Positions 11,052 through 36,609 of a stretch of 64,000 nucleotides of DNA are shown here, one piece after another; within the stretch, counting starts at the first letter, position 1; each line of letters begins with the position of its first letter. The notes beneath the pieces were generated by a model. It saw only the letters and a program-made list of their open reading frames with translations, was not told the DNA's origin and made no database searches. Origin of the DNA: Cladochytrium replicatum. Taxonomy: Eukaryota; Chytridiomycota; Chytridiomycetes; Cladochytriales; Cladochytriaceae. The DNA lies in assembly GCA_025526935.1 (NCBI GenBank), contig JAHLKD010000007.1, forward strand, positions 620,001-684,000, read 5' to 3'. The translations under genes and the position numbers were made by a program.

Positions 11052-11408
11052 ATGTCTCATACGGTGGTCACCAAGGCCGAAGAAACCACGCCAACTCCAT
11101 CTACGTGCAGTTGAAAGAAAAAATGCAATGCTAAACCTCAAATTGAAGGTCGCAGAACGTCGATTGCGTCAAATGCACTCGATCGGTCCCAAACAGAACG
11201 TATGATCGACCCTCCCGGAAGGTCTCTGCCTTTAAGTAAGCAAATAACAACAAAAGCTACGGCTTGAATCAAATTTTGAATTCTCACTTCAGCGCAGAGA
11301 GGTGTTTCCAAGCCAGCGGAACGACTAAATCGTGCTGGATGGAATGAAGTCAAGCGTCGCTTCCTTCGGGAGAATGAAAGCCCGCGTCCAATATACCAAG
11401 ATCGATGA
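11052..11408 (+). CDS. Hypothetical small protein
   Basis: Exons 11052-11104, 11156-11235 and 11293-11408 give 82 residues starting MSHTVVTKAEETTPTPST. The middle is Ser/Arg-rich and the C-terminus is basic (RAGWNEVKRRFLRE). Introns are 51 and 57 nt with clear acceptors, and a TATA-like box precedes the start. The first donor (GTGCAG) is weak. No family recognised. Confidence 0.4.
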
Positions 11409-11526
11409 CCAGGGTAGGTGAATTCTTCAATCCTCGTTTTGCCTGTTCTTGCTTATGTAATCCACAACAGATCCTCCTATCATGCTCCCACGCATTCCAT
11501 TCGAAAGTTCACGCCCGGATAGATGA
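11344..11526 (+). CDS. Alternative small open frame overlapping the previous gene
   Basis: In another frame, exons 11344-11413 and 11471-11526 encode 41 residues (MKSSVASFGRMKARVQ to ESSRPDR). They are joined over a well-formed 57-nt intron with donor AGG|GTAGGT and acceptor ACAG. It overlaps the last exon of the 82-residue model, so either one is wrong or the 3' intron lies in a UTR. No family recognised. Confidence 0.25.
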
Positions 11527-11927
11527 ATTTGTTTCAAACTCCGGAATATCTTGAATCACACGAGAGGTTTTGTAAGCAGCGATGTTGCCCAAAAGGGACT
11601 GTGAGAGCGATTGAGATGCCATCCATCTTTTAGCTGTTGCACGTTGACACTTGACTGAAGAAGCTCTGTTTCAGATTTTCCTCATTCAAGTCCAACGGAT
11701 ACAACATACGATAAAATGAGAACGGCCCTTCACTCTGTGCTGTTCCCACGCTTTTACCACGTCAAGTGTTTGCGTTGCATCGAAAGTTTATCGAATGTGA
11801 CGCTGGAATCTCCTGTCCTGTCTATAGGATGCAGGACTACAGTAAACTTAGTTTACCATGAAAAGACTTTCATTTCTGGACAGTTGAAAAGCAAGTCGAT
11901 GCCATAAGCCACACCACAAGGACAGCA
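11527..11927. other. Intergenic region upstream of ARPC5
   Basis: About 400 bp with no recognisable gene; it presumably holds the ARPC5 promoter and 5' UTR. Confidence 0.4.
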
Positions 11928-12541
11928 ATGGCCTTCAGGAAGACGAATGTGGAGTTTGATGATGAGAACGCTTTCCACGACGACGATGGGTCGGCACTTT
12001 CGGTTGCGGATCTGGAAGCTAACGTAAATGCTCGCGGTGTGGATGTTCGGAGCTTGTTGCAAAGGTTGGATTTGAGCAAAGTGCGATCATCTAAAGGTAC
12101 GCTTAACATATCCATGCTGCAGGGGAAATATCGCCGCCGCCGTTGCAAAATCGGTCACAGATCCTCCGGCGGGTCGTGCACCTTCATCTCTTAAGGTTTG
12201 GACCACTCCACATTGATGAACCTGAAACAAACACTAAAGATTATCAGGACCGCAACACACAAACTGTTATGGAAGCACTTCAGGCTGCAAAGTCTGCTGA
12301 AATTCCGGCAATTGTGAAGACGCTCACAAGCGATCAGCTCGATGTCCTCATGAAGTACATATATCGGGGGATGGCCTCACCAGAGACGTACAACTCGAGC
12401 ATTTTACTGACATGGCATGAAAAGGTAACGCTTATTCCATTGAAACTACTGCATACGAAATCCTGATTTATCGGAAAGGTTCTCGAAGTGTCTGGGTTGG
12501 GATCAGTTGTGAGGGTGCTCACTGACAGGAACGTTGTATAG
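11928..12541 (+). CDS. ARPC5: Arp2/3 complex subunit 5 (p16-Arc)
   Basis: Exons 11928-12064, 12123-12172, 12240-12424 and 12479-12541 give 144 residues, close to the usual ~150. Conserved segments are MAFRKTNVEFDDENAF near the N-terminus, DVLMKYIYRGMASPE, and the C-terminal LGSVVRVLTDRNVV. ARPC5 bridges Arp2/3 subunits and supports branched actin nucleation, for example at endocytic patches. The donor after residue ~61 is uncertain: GTCGTG (used here) and GTGCAC one codon later both keep phase and differ by one residue. Confidence 0.9.
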
Positions 12542-12745
12542 TTTATCGGCATCAGTAATAAACAATAATCCCCAATAAGCATTTTATTTGCATGTATGTG
12601 TGGTTGTATATTGTGTTAAGTCCAAAAAGCAGATGTAACATGCACAGATATTTCAAAAAACCGCAAACAGAGTTACAAATGGGGTCAATGCCGAACACGC
12701 TTCACAGAGTAGAAGTATGCCCCAATCAAAAACGAAAGAAGCGGA

Positions 12746-27865
<15,120 letters not shown>

Positions 27866-28317
27866 CTATAGTCAGTTCATAAATTTAGCTGCGTCTCAAA
27901 AATTAGGAGGAAGTGGACACAAAATACACACCTTTGCTTATCAAGTAAGCAACGCAAACGATTTCTGTACAGAACAACGCATTGCGGGATGCAGGGTTGA
28001 GAAAAATAGGGCAGACGAGTAGACGCCTTACTTTGCGAGCAGATGGGCCCAATATCAGTCCCGACGACACACCGAAGCAATTCAATCAACGAACACCGAC
28101 CAGTTTCAGTGTCAATTCGGATTCGAGAGCACCTAGTTTCGCAACGTGGCTGTGTGCCAAATTATTATTACAATATTCCGCAGGTTGCTGAAGTGTTAAA
28201 GCTGCGGAGCTCTGAATTAAGAATGGCTACCGTCACATTGACACTGCCAGCTTAATGGGAACGAACACAATGTTGGCGAGGGAATGTGCAAGGACATATC
28301 AATAGTTCGTGTAGAGT
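27866..28317. other. Region upstream of dynein heavy chain
   Basis: About 450 bp containing the dynein promoter side. No conserved coding segment was recognised on either strand. Confidence 0.4.
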
Positions 28318-28629
28318 TTCATCATGACAAAAGTTTGGATTATAAGCCTGGGATACGAAAAAACAACAGCTGCTTTGGAGAAGAACCTGCGGAAACTCCA
28401 GACATCTTATATCGATTTTCCTTGATGTAGCGGTCGTTCCTGACTCTTCACATGCAGACATGGGCCACAATCTCCCAAGTTGCAGCCAGGAACATGGAAG
28501 GCTCTGGAGGATCTCCAAGTTGAAGGAAAGATCAAGAGTATCAGAGTAAGCAACTTTAGCATCCATCAGCTGGAAAAGTTGAGAGCGTTCGCAAAAGTGA
28601 TGCCTGTCAATCAGGTGGAAGCTGCATAA
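28318..28629 (+). pseudogene. Aldo/keto reductase relic
   Basis: One frame reads FIMTKVWIISLGYEKTTAAL and EKNLRKLQTSYIDFP, then two in-frame stops (from about 28423), then WKALEDLQVEGKIKSIRVSN and FSIHQLEKL before a further stop at 28627. These are the conserved 'FITTKVW..SLRKLQT.YIDLLLIH' and 'WKALE.L..EGKI.SIGVSNF' blocks of aldo/keto reductases (NADPH-dependent oxidoreductases). The region between them is scrambled and the N- and C-terminal thirds are missing. Confidence 0.75.
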
Positions 28630-28897
28630 ACCCCAGATACTCTCCAATTCTTCATCTGTTCGCTCCCTTTGACATGCTCACCGTGGACCAGCCGTTCCAA
28701 TCGTCTTCATAAATTATTGCCGGCTGGGATCCCCAATACTTGCCGTGGTGATGGAAGTTCTACGACCTCGACAAATTGTTTGAAATGTTGCACGTATATA
28801 TCAGCATCAACTGTACTTCACACATCGCTATCCACCGGAACCTCCACAACAACTCCTTCGGATAAAGATCACAAAACCAATATAGCTTGTTGCCAAA
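28630..28897. other. Gap between reductase relic and RRP12 3' end
   Basis: No conserved gene seen. A plus-frame segment near 28840 (IHRNLHNNSFG) faintly recalls a kinase catalytic loop but has no supporting context. Confidence 0.35.
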
Positions 28898-31800
28898 TCA
28901 CTTGTGCCGTTTATTCTGCTTATTAATACCCTTCCGCTGGCTAGCCGCCCTGGCCCCTTTATTATCTTCACCGACTTCACTATTGGAACGTGCAGCAGCG
29001 ACAATCGCCTTGAATTGGCCGATCGCCCGTGTGGCTCGCTTCCTAGAAATCATTAAAATAAGTTGGCGTACTTCAGATTTGAAGAAGATGGGGACGTACT
29101 TTTTGCCCATTAGGTTTGTAGACAGTGGAATATAAGCGAACGGATCAGGCATCCCTGCTTTCTTCACATCTCCCTTGGCCTTCTGCTCAAAATGCTTAGC
29201 AACAGATCATCATTCCGTCCAAACTTTTGAAATACCTTTGCTTTGTATTGCCCACCCAGCATCTTCTTCACTGCACCATCGTCTAATTGACCCTTTGCCT
29301 TCTTCTTCGGTCCACCTTTGACAGCACCCCAACGCCCTGACCCTAGCCCGCCACCGCTTTTACCCTCTTCATCATCGTCCCTTGCTCTCTTCTTTCCAGC
29401 GTCTTTGTGGATGAATTTGATTCTACCATCAGGGGTGCGAGTAAATGCACCTTCGCCAGTGATAGTCTGCCTGTAGAAATCTTCCTGCGCAGTTGCTTGT
29501 TCTTCCGTTTGCATTTCGCTCGGTTCATCATCTTCAATGATCACTCTTCCGTCCGCTGAGGTCGGCAAGCCCTTCTGCAATCCTCCCTTTGCTGATTCTT
29601 GTCTGCTTGGCCCAACGTAGGTCACATTCGAAACAACGTTGTCTGAGAGGAAGTCGAGAACTTCCTGTTGATCCTCGCGAATGCGCTGGCTTCCCTTAGA
29701 TTTAACCTGAGAATAAAACGTCAATACTCAGCTTGTGAATCCACAACGAGGCACATCTTACCCGTGACTGGCTTTCGAACGGCTCTGGGAGCCATGAGTG
29801 GTCATCATCCTCGTCCATTCGATCTCCAGCGTCATCATCGCTTCCTAGTTCACTCTCACTACCATGTACAGCTTCATCATACTCTCTTTGCCGCTCCCTC
29901 CTCATTCTTTCTTTGACTTCTTCGATTCCTCCTGCCCCACCAGCAACTCCTTCATCATCACTGTCCGCATTCCTGCCAGCACCGGATTCTCGAGAATTTT
30001 CCAGCTTCTTCCTCTTCAATCTTTCTCTGCGCTTACGGATGTTATTCAGCAGCTTCTGGTCGGATTCAGGGATGTGCGCAAAAACGGTGTCGTATCCGCA
30101 CTTGCGAATCAGCCGCTCGAATAGATGGCGTACTTTTGCTTTGAAGTGTGATTTATGGTCTCGCGAATACCTGAGAATCGATTCGCACTGATCAAGGTGT
30201 TTAAAGAATTGTTGAATTACGAAATTGAGAAACTTACAATAGCTGGCAAGAACTCGGACAACGTCTCTGCAGATAGGCAAACGACGACGACTTTAACAAA
30301 GCCTAGGAACGCTTTGATGATTTCTCGATTATTCGCAGATGATGGAACACTCATGGTCTCCATCACAGTTGTGAGCAGTTCACGCGTTAATCCTTCTCCA
30401 AGCTCAGCTACACAAGGAGAAAAGGCAGAAAATTACTGAGGTATGGTTTCAAAAGGGAACTAGCTTACCCCTGAATTCGAAGAGCAAACGTCCCAAGCAG
30501 GTAATGGTAGCACTCTGCATGTGTGGACTTGCACCCTGAACTAATCCAGCGCTCACCATAAGTATAAACTCCGCCAAGCTAGGCTGGCGTGTTTCCGTGC
30601 TCGCTTCCTCATCTCCCATCTCCACGTCATCATCCACCTGTCCCACACCACCAAGAGAATACATCGCTCGAGCCAATCCCAGCAGACAGTCGAACGCAGA
30701 GAACCGAGCGCGCTCGTTCGTCTCTTTCGTTCCGAGAATAACCTCCGCGAGAACCTGAGGTGCAAAGTTCATTATGATCTCTCGTGGCTGAGGAATAGCA
30801 ATGACTGCCTCGACAAACACAGAGAAAGTGCGAAGGCGAGGTCTCTTTGCTCCAGGTGATGTACCACTTATGACTTCCGAATCCGCAAGAAGTGCCCCAA
30901 GTTGAGAAAGCTCCGAATGTTGCAGGCTAGGTATAAGTACCGACAAGCTCTTGTAGGTCTTCTTTTGCATGGTCGGATCAGGGTTTGCCAGCTGTCCTGA
31001 CAAAACTTTGAAGTACAATTGATGCGGGTTGTTCTTTCCTGCGGATGTGCTCGTAGGAAGCTTGGGCAACAGGATCAAAAGAAGATCCATGATTGCATAC
31101 ATTCGCATGTCGTTAACTGTATCCGCGGCGGTTCGTTGGCTTCCACCTTTTGAAGAACTTTGATTCTGCAATAGCGTGCGTACAAGGTTGAGGAAATAAG
31201 ATGAAATAGCCTGCGAGTGGAAGTAAGTATAATTGACATAGTGAATCTGAGCGACTGCACTTACTTTTTCTTCCGCTATCTTGAGGAACTGGTGAATTGC
31301 CTGGCCATACCTAACATTCTCTTGTTCCAAGATTTGAAGCGTCAGACCCTTGTCGCCAAGTTTAAGGAGCAAATGAGACGGAATGGTTGTGTAATGGTTG
31401 CACAAAACATTCAAAAACCAGTTCACATGCTCTTTCAACTTCGTCAACCCTTTCTGTGCTATCTGGATTTCAGCCTCGTTAGCCTCTCCGTCGTCACTCT
31501 CACTGTCCTCGTCGTCACTGTCATCAGATTTGCTGGATCCCATGTTCGCAATTTTGAAGTACATCTCCACGAGTTTCCCGAGGGCAGAGCATATCTGATT
31601 TCGGACGTTGATGTAGCCAGACGGAACGCCTCCAAGGGCTTCCTCCACGGGTGCCATTAGCAAAGGCTTGATAACCTTGCACAAGGAGTCGAACGAATCG
31701 GCCACATCACGAGGTACAGTTGCACACATTTTTGGGAGCAAATCCCAGACCTGAACTAACAAAGTCTCAAATAGTTTCGCCTCGACTTGTTTCCCACTTG

Positions 31801-33894
31801 TCATAGCTTCCACTGATCGCGTGTACATACGCCTCGCTAGTACATCCAGCGTTGCATCTGCGAAATACCGCAAAGAGTGTTGGCTGTAGAAGCCACTGAC
31901 TGGTCGCTCCAACGCTTTCGATGCGAGCGTCAACAAGTACGGACGTCTGGGCAAACCCGGAAACTCGTTCTCGATGTTCAAGGGAGCAATCAAGAAGAAC
32001 GTTTCCAATCCAAGGCTCTGTAGTGCCGCTTGGAGCGCCGATTCTACTTCATGCTTGAATGGAAACTCTGATCCATAATCTTCAGCATCTCGGAATTCCA
32101 AGACCTGATTCAGAGTCCCTCGAATGAGCTCCGGTTCGTGTTGTCCCAATGTGGTGAAAAGCGATTCGGTAATTCGCAGGATATGTCCCCATGCATCTTT
32201 GCAGCGGAGTCCAAAGCCCTTGTTGATCGTGCGTATTATGAAAATGAGTGGCGGAGGAGCTTCGTCGAGACTAGCATCTTCCTGTGCCATCGCAACATGG
32301 GACTCGGCATCATTCAGCATGTGTTCGGAAACACAGAACTCTATGATCGTAGAAAATGTTGCCGCAGCCCGAGACATCACGGCAGGGTGATTTCCTTTCC
32401 CGAAGAGCGGCGAAAATATCTTTTCAAAGACGAGCGCCAAGAGTGCTGGGTAAGTCTCCGCAACATATTGCTGTGTTACCGGTGACGTAATGCTTCGATC
32501 AGCACTTGCAGCTGCTACAGCTGATGCAAGCTTAACGTAGCAAGTTCCAACGAGCTCGAGCCATGTCGGAATCAGTTTTGGGTCATTATAGAAGGGCTGG
32601 ATTTCCAGGAGCGCTCGGATTAAATAATCAATGCTGGCGTGATCAAGGTATGACGGGAGTGCAGACTCGCCCGATAGATCCCCCCTTTCCTCATCTCCTT
32701 TCAATTCATCGTCCTCGCCTTCGACTGATATTGACCTCTTCTTCCCAGTGACAAGCACGAGTAAACTCTCGAACACCGCTTGTGTCAGATAAACTTTGCC
32801 AGCCGATGTAGATTTAACAGGGAGCTTAATCAAACACTCGATCAGTGCCGTCATTTTCGATTTCGACTTAGGGTGCGCTGCCTGCTTCGCTAGAGAAATC
32901 GCGATACAAGAAAGGAAGGCAAGGAGATAGAATGCCATTTGATGCCCTTGATCATTTTTCGAAGCAGCACTCGACTGTTTTTGGTCGGAGACGGTAGCAA
33001 AGTCAACGTTCGAAGGGAATCGGACCCGATCAGACTGTGACAGGTTGGAGGTAATAAAGTCGATTGTGGTTACAGTGGCCGGGTGGAATCGTGTTGGTGG
33101 AGGTGGGCACTGAAGAATATACGCAATGGAATCATGAGCCGCCTTTCTTACTTTCGGCCGTGCATCCAAAGTGAGTCGAAGCAGTTGGTTGTATGTCTTC
33201 TTCACTACATGATTGGAAGACCAGCTATTGTTATCTTGCGCAATCAACAGAGCTTGGTAGCATTCAATAGCCTAATGCAGACAATGTTCAGCATTGTCTT
33301 TGCTCGAAACGCATGAATCTTACGGCACGAACGAGAGGAGCTTGGTCGATGTGAAGCTCCAACGCTCTTCCTATCGCTTCGCGCGTTGTTTCAGACTGGA
33401 AACGCATAAACTTGGCTTCAACTCTGCATTGGATTAAATCTTGTCAATTGAATAAAATTTAACGAACGCCCACCTCTTGCAAACTATCGAGAGAAGGTAA
33501 AATGTAGCAAGGAGAACTTGAAGACGCTCTGCATCTCTTGCCGCAGCTTCGGCTTGCTCTCTCACGAAGATCATCTAAGCTTTCCCTCAGATAAAACCAA
33601 CTTTTGCGGCTTGATGCAGATTCTTACCAGCACAAGGAAGTATGCTGCCGGGCTCAAGGATTCATTCTTCTCCCTAATCGCAGCCTCCACTGCTGCCAAC
33701 GTCCATGCAGCCTAAGCAATGACAATAATGGAGCGCATGTATCAGAAAAGTTGTGCATAGACTTTTTGCTTTTCAACAACTACCTGCCGCTGATTGCCCA
33801 GACCCGACGAAACTTGTGATCTGATTTTTACGAAAAGAGGATTCCTAGAGAATTCCGTTGATCCATCGCGTGCAGGAGGTTTCCCAGCACTCAT
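28898..33894 (-). CDS. RRP12: Ribosome biogenesis HEAT-repeat protein RRP12
   Basis: Ten exons give 1498 residues: 33894-33784, 33711-33628, 33574-33474, 33423-33324, 33271-31265, 31210-30469, 30407-30238, 30187-29762, 29706-29236 and 29182-28898. RRP12 is a nucleolar karyopherin-like HEAT protein needed for maturation and export of pre-40S and pre-60S particles. Matching blocks: VKKTYNQLLRLTLDARPKVR, CLGRLLFEF, SRDHKSHFKAKVRHLFERL and the basic C-terminus KKAGMPDPFAYIPLSTN. The start (MSAGKPPARDGSTEF) is supported by GNQRQAAWTLAAVEAAIREK spanning the first junction. The 54-nt intron 31264-31211 has no stop and keeps frame, so it can be missed. The protein is longer than yeast RRP12 (about 1230), partly through acidic linkers. 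Confidence 0.93.
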
Positions 33895-33956
33895 CGTTGC
33901 ACTGTTGTTTTTCTCCTAAGAAAAAGTGACAGGTCGTGTGCAAGCCACAGTGTGAG
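33895..33956. promoter_or_regulatory. Very short divergent promoter (RRP12 / MRPS10)
   Basis: Only 62 bp separate the start codons of RRP12 (minus) and mitochondrial S10 (plus). Both promoters and 5' UTRs must share this space or overlap the opposite gene, which suggests co-regulation of two ribosome-related genes. No clear TATA box is visible. Confidence 0.6.
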
Positions 33957-34906
33957 ATGAAAAAGACAACAATCATTTCGACTTGTTGCCGGTCGCGCTT
34001 GCCAAGTGCTGTACGTGCCGGAGCGGGACGTTTCTTGCCTCCTTCATCGTTTTTCCAACGAAGACAAAACAGGTACGCTGAAGAATATTTTTTGCACGCA
34101 CCGATCGCACTAAAGTTGTTCTTTCCCACTAGCTCTTCGAGTAAGCAAAAATATCTCAAGTGAACTAAGTTCTTTTCCTCATTTGGATTATTTCTAGTTC
34201 ACAATGTAGATCCAAAGTCCTTGTACGGACTGCATCTGCTCGAATGTATGTACTCAAGCTCTCTGAACTCGTTTCCTTTAACCCTCTCATTTGTCTACAA
34301 GTAAATGGCGAGAATTTCGACATTCCTGCAGTCCCAAACCCACCAGCGCCCAACGGTCTCCTGTCGTCAACAGTAACATTCTCAGGCTTCATGCCAGACC
34401 ACCTCGACTTTGTTTCTGCATGGAGCGCGCACGCAGCACGTGCGCACAACCTGCATTGCTCAGATCCGATCCACCTGCCCACAATCCTCCGGCGCTGGGA
34501 TGTGATCAAAGGTCCATTCGCGCACGCAAAGACGAAGGAAGTGTTTGAACGGAAAACATACCAACGCGCCGTGCAGATCTTAGACGCTCAAAACGCAGAG
34601 GTGGTGCGGAAGTGGGCGAACTATGTGGTCGAATCGATGCCCGCGGGTGTGGACGTCAACGTAGAGTACTTTGATTGGTTTGATTCAGCGAAAAGCGTTG
34701 AGAAAGCATCGGAGGAGTTGCAGAGCTCTGCTGGAAAAGAAGCTGAAGAGAGAAAGGCGCTTGGGAGTCTCCCAAGCACGAAGGAATTGAGCTTTGAGGA
34801 ACAGGTTTTGCGGAAGAGGGACGAGTTCCTAAAGTTATGGGCGAAGAACGCTGGTGCGAACAAAGGACCAGCGAAGGGGAAGAAGGGGAGTGATGGTAAA
34901 CTATGA
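33957..34906 (+). CDS. RSM10: Mitochondrial small-subunit ribosomal protein S10 (uS10m)
   Basis: Exons 33957-34072, 34133-34140 (8 nt), 34198-34245 and 34302-34906 give 258 residues. The first ~38 residues (MKKTTIISTCCRSRLPSAVR) form an Arg-rich mitochondrial presequence. The S10 domain carries TVTFSGFMPDHLDFVSAWSA, CSDPIHLPTILRRWDVIKGP and FERKTYQRAVQILDAQNAEV, the family pattern in which 'T.RW.V...PF...K...FE..T..R' is diagnostic. It binds the head of the mitoribosomal small subunit. The micro-exon is inferred: it is the only solution found that joins the ATG-bearing presequence to the frame reading DPKSLYGLHLLELNGENFD, and its flanking introns (60 and 57 nt) have good splice sites. The C-terminal extension is Lys/Glu-rich. 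Confidence 0.88.
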
Positions 34907-34923
34907 TCGCACTGTAGATCATA

Positions 34924-35277
34924 ATGCAAATTCAAAGACATGCAGATGAACAAGATCAAACCAAAGCTGTGGTTTACAAAATGCCCACTACCAAGGACTT
35001 TCAAGCTCTGGAGGAATGCGCAGCGAAAGTTGCGGAGTTCCATACCATTCCACTAGTCCGGAAGAAATATCTCCTAAATCATGCAACGATCGCATCGCGC
35101 AAACTAGCAGATGTCCCTTCACCAGAAGGAGTAAAGCGTGTGAAGGCTGGCCGCAAGCTGCTGGGTTCAGCTTTAAGATTTTACAAGGATGAAAGTGATT
35201 ACTACTACTTCATCAGCGTGACGTTGGTACCTTGGATCAACTTGAGGTGGAATCAACAAGTTGGGTTGAAATCATAA
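34924..35277 (+). CDS. Hypothetical intronless small ORF
   Basis: A 117-residue open frame just downstream of S10; an internal Met (MPTTKDFQALEECAAKVAEF) may be the real start. The first ~95 residues look protein-like (basic helical RKKYLLNHATIASRKLADVP), while the last ~20 look like run-off. It could be a small gene, or the S10 3' UTR. No family recognised. Confidence 0.35.
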   Translation: MQIQRHADEQDQTKAVVYKMPTTKDFQALEECAAKVAEFHTIPLVRKKYLLNHATIASRKLADVPSPEGVKRVKAGRKLLGSALRFYKDESDYYYFISVTLVPWINLRWNQQVGLKS

Positions 35278-35342
35278 ACATCAATACATATTTTTGGTAT
35301 TCAAAATATCGGGAACATAAAACAGGTCTAAGGGACCACATA

Positions 35343-36378
35343 TCACTGCTGCATCATCATTCCCGGTTGTGTCATTCCCTGCGACCCCATCCCATGTGTC
35401 ATTCCCGCCGCATGCGCTGCAGCAGCCGCCATCGCCTGTTCACGCATAGCCAGTTCCTGAAAGTACGGGTGTATCAGAGCCTCTTTCGCGCTTATCCGCA
35501 TATTTGGCTGATACTGCAGCATCCTCTGTAGCAAGTCCATCCCCAACGGTTCGATCATGGGTACTTTCGAAGCAAGACTCTGGGGGGGGTAGTAACCGTA
35601 ATGTTTTGCCTTTGGCCACTCGGGCAAGTCCGCGACGGCGGGCCAGGTTTGCTCCGATGGCGTGCCGAATAGCTTGAAGATCTTTTGGAGTTGATCTTCG
35701 TTGGTTTTACCGGGAAAGAGCGGTTTGCCAGAGTACATCTCTGCCATGATGCATCCGGCGGACCACATGTCGATGGAGGTTGAGTAGTTTCGCGAGCCGA
35801 GGAGCACGTCAGGCGCACGGTACCAAAGCGTCACGACCTCGTTTGAGAAGGTGTTGACCGGGATTCCAAACGCTCTGGCGAGACCAAAGTCGGCCAATTT
35901 CAGTTCCCCTTGCGAGTTTATAAGCTGATGTTTTGAATCATGAGTCACTGTTTGAATGGTTGATCCCCGAAAAGTATACCAGATTCTGAGGTTTTAGATC
36001 TCTATGGAGCACCCGATTCTCATGGCAAAAAGCGATTCCCCTGAGAAGTTGATACATAAAGTTCTTGCATGTAATGGGGTCAAGCGCACCGCTGTTCCCT
36101 CTACTGTCCATAAACTTTTTCAAGTCTTGATCCATATACTCGAAGACTAAGGTGAGCGTCCGCTCTGTGTGTATGACATCGTAAAGCCGCACGATATTGA
36201 CATGCTTTAGCTCCTTCATCAATGAGATCTCGCGAATCGCGGTCGACGGCGCACCTTCCTCAGAATCCAAATGGATTTCTTTCAGCGCAACGGTGTCTCT
36301 CGTCAGCCGATTGATTCCCTTGTACACAGTAGCGTATGTTCCTTCTCCAAGCTTCTCCTGCCGCAGGTATCGCTCCAT
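35343..36378 (-). CDS. PHO85: PHO85-type cyclin-dependent kinase, copy A
   Basis: Exons 36378-35980 and 35924-35343 give 326 residues. All kinase motifs are intact: [11 protein letters not shown] loop, Lys33, PSTAIRE cyclin-binding helix (44-50), HRDLKPQN (125-132), DFG (145-147) and the activation loop [20 protein letters not shown] typical of Pho85/CDK5. Pho85 with its Pcl cyclins controls phosphate response, glycogen, polarity and G1 progression in yeast. The C-terminus has an Ala/Met/Gln-rich tail ([19 protein letters not shown]). It is followed upstream (minus direction) by a second, very similar gene with an intron at the same codon. Confidence 0.93.
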
Positions 36379-36609
36379 GATCTGCGCTCAGTCGCTCTCC
36401 AGCCACGCGATCTCGAAGTTTCAAACTATTCATTAATGGTTGCTATGTTAGAATGTCAAAGATCAAAGAGCAACGGCAAACGGAAGATTTGCTCAAAGCT
36501 AACGCACGAAGAATAAGTTTGCAGCAAATAAAACAAATTAAGAAACTAACTAGAATGATTCAACATACAAAAATAAGTACTTCCAAAAAATAAAGCACCT
36601 TCAAACCGC

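Noticed and set aside
28800-28870. Kinase-like catalytic loop (IHRNLHNN) on the plus strand
   Set aside because: Single short match flanked by stops, with no other kinase motif.
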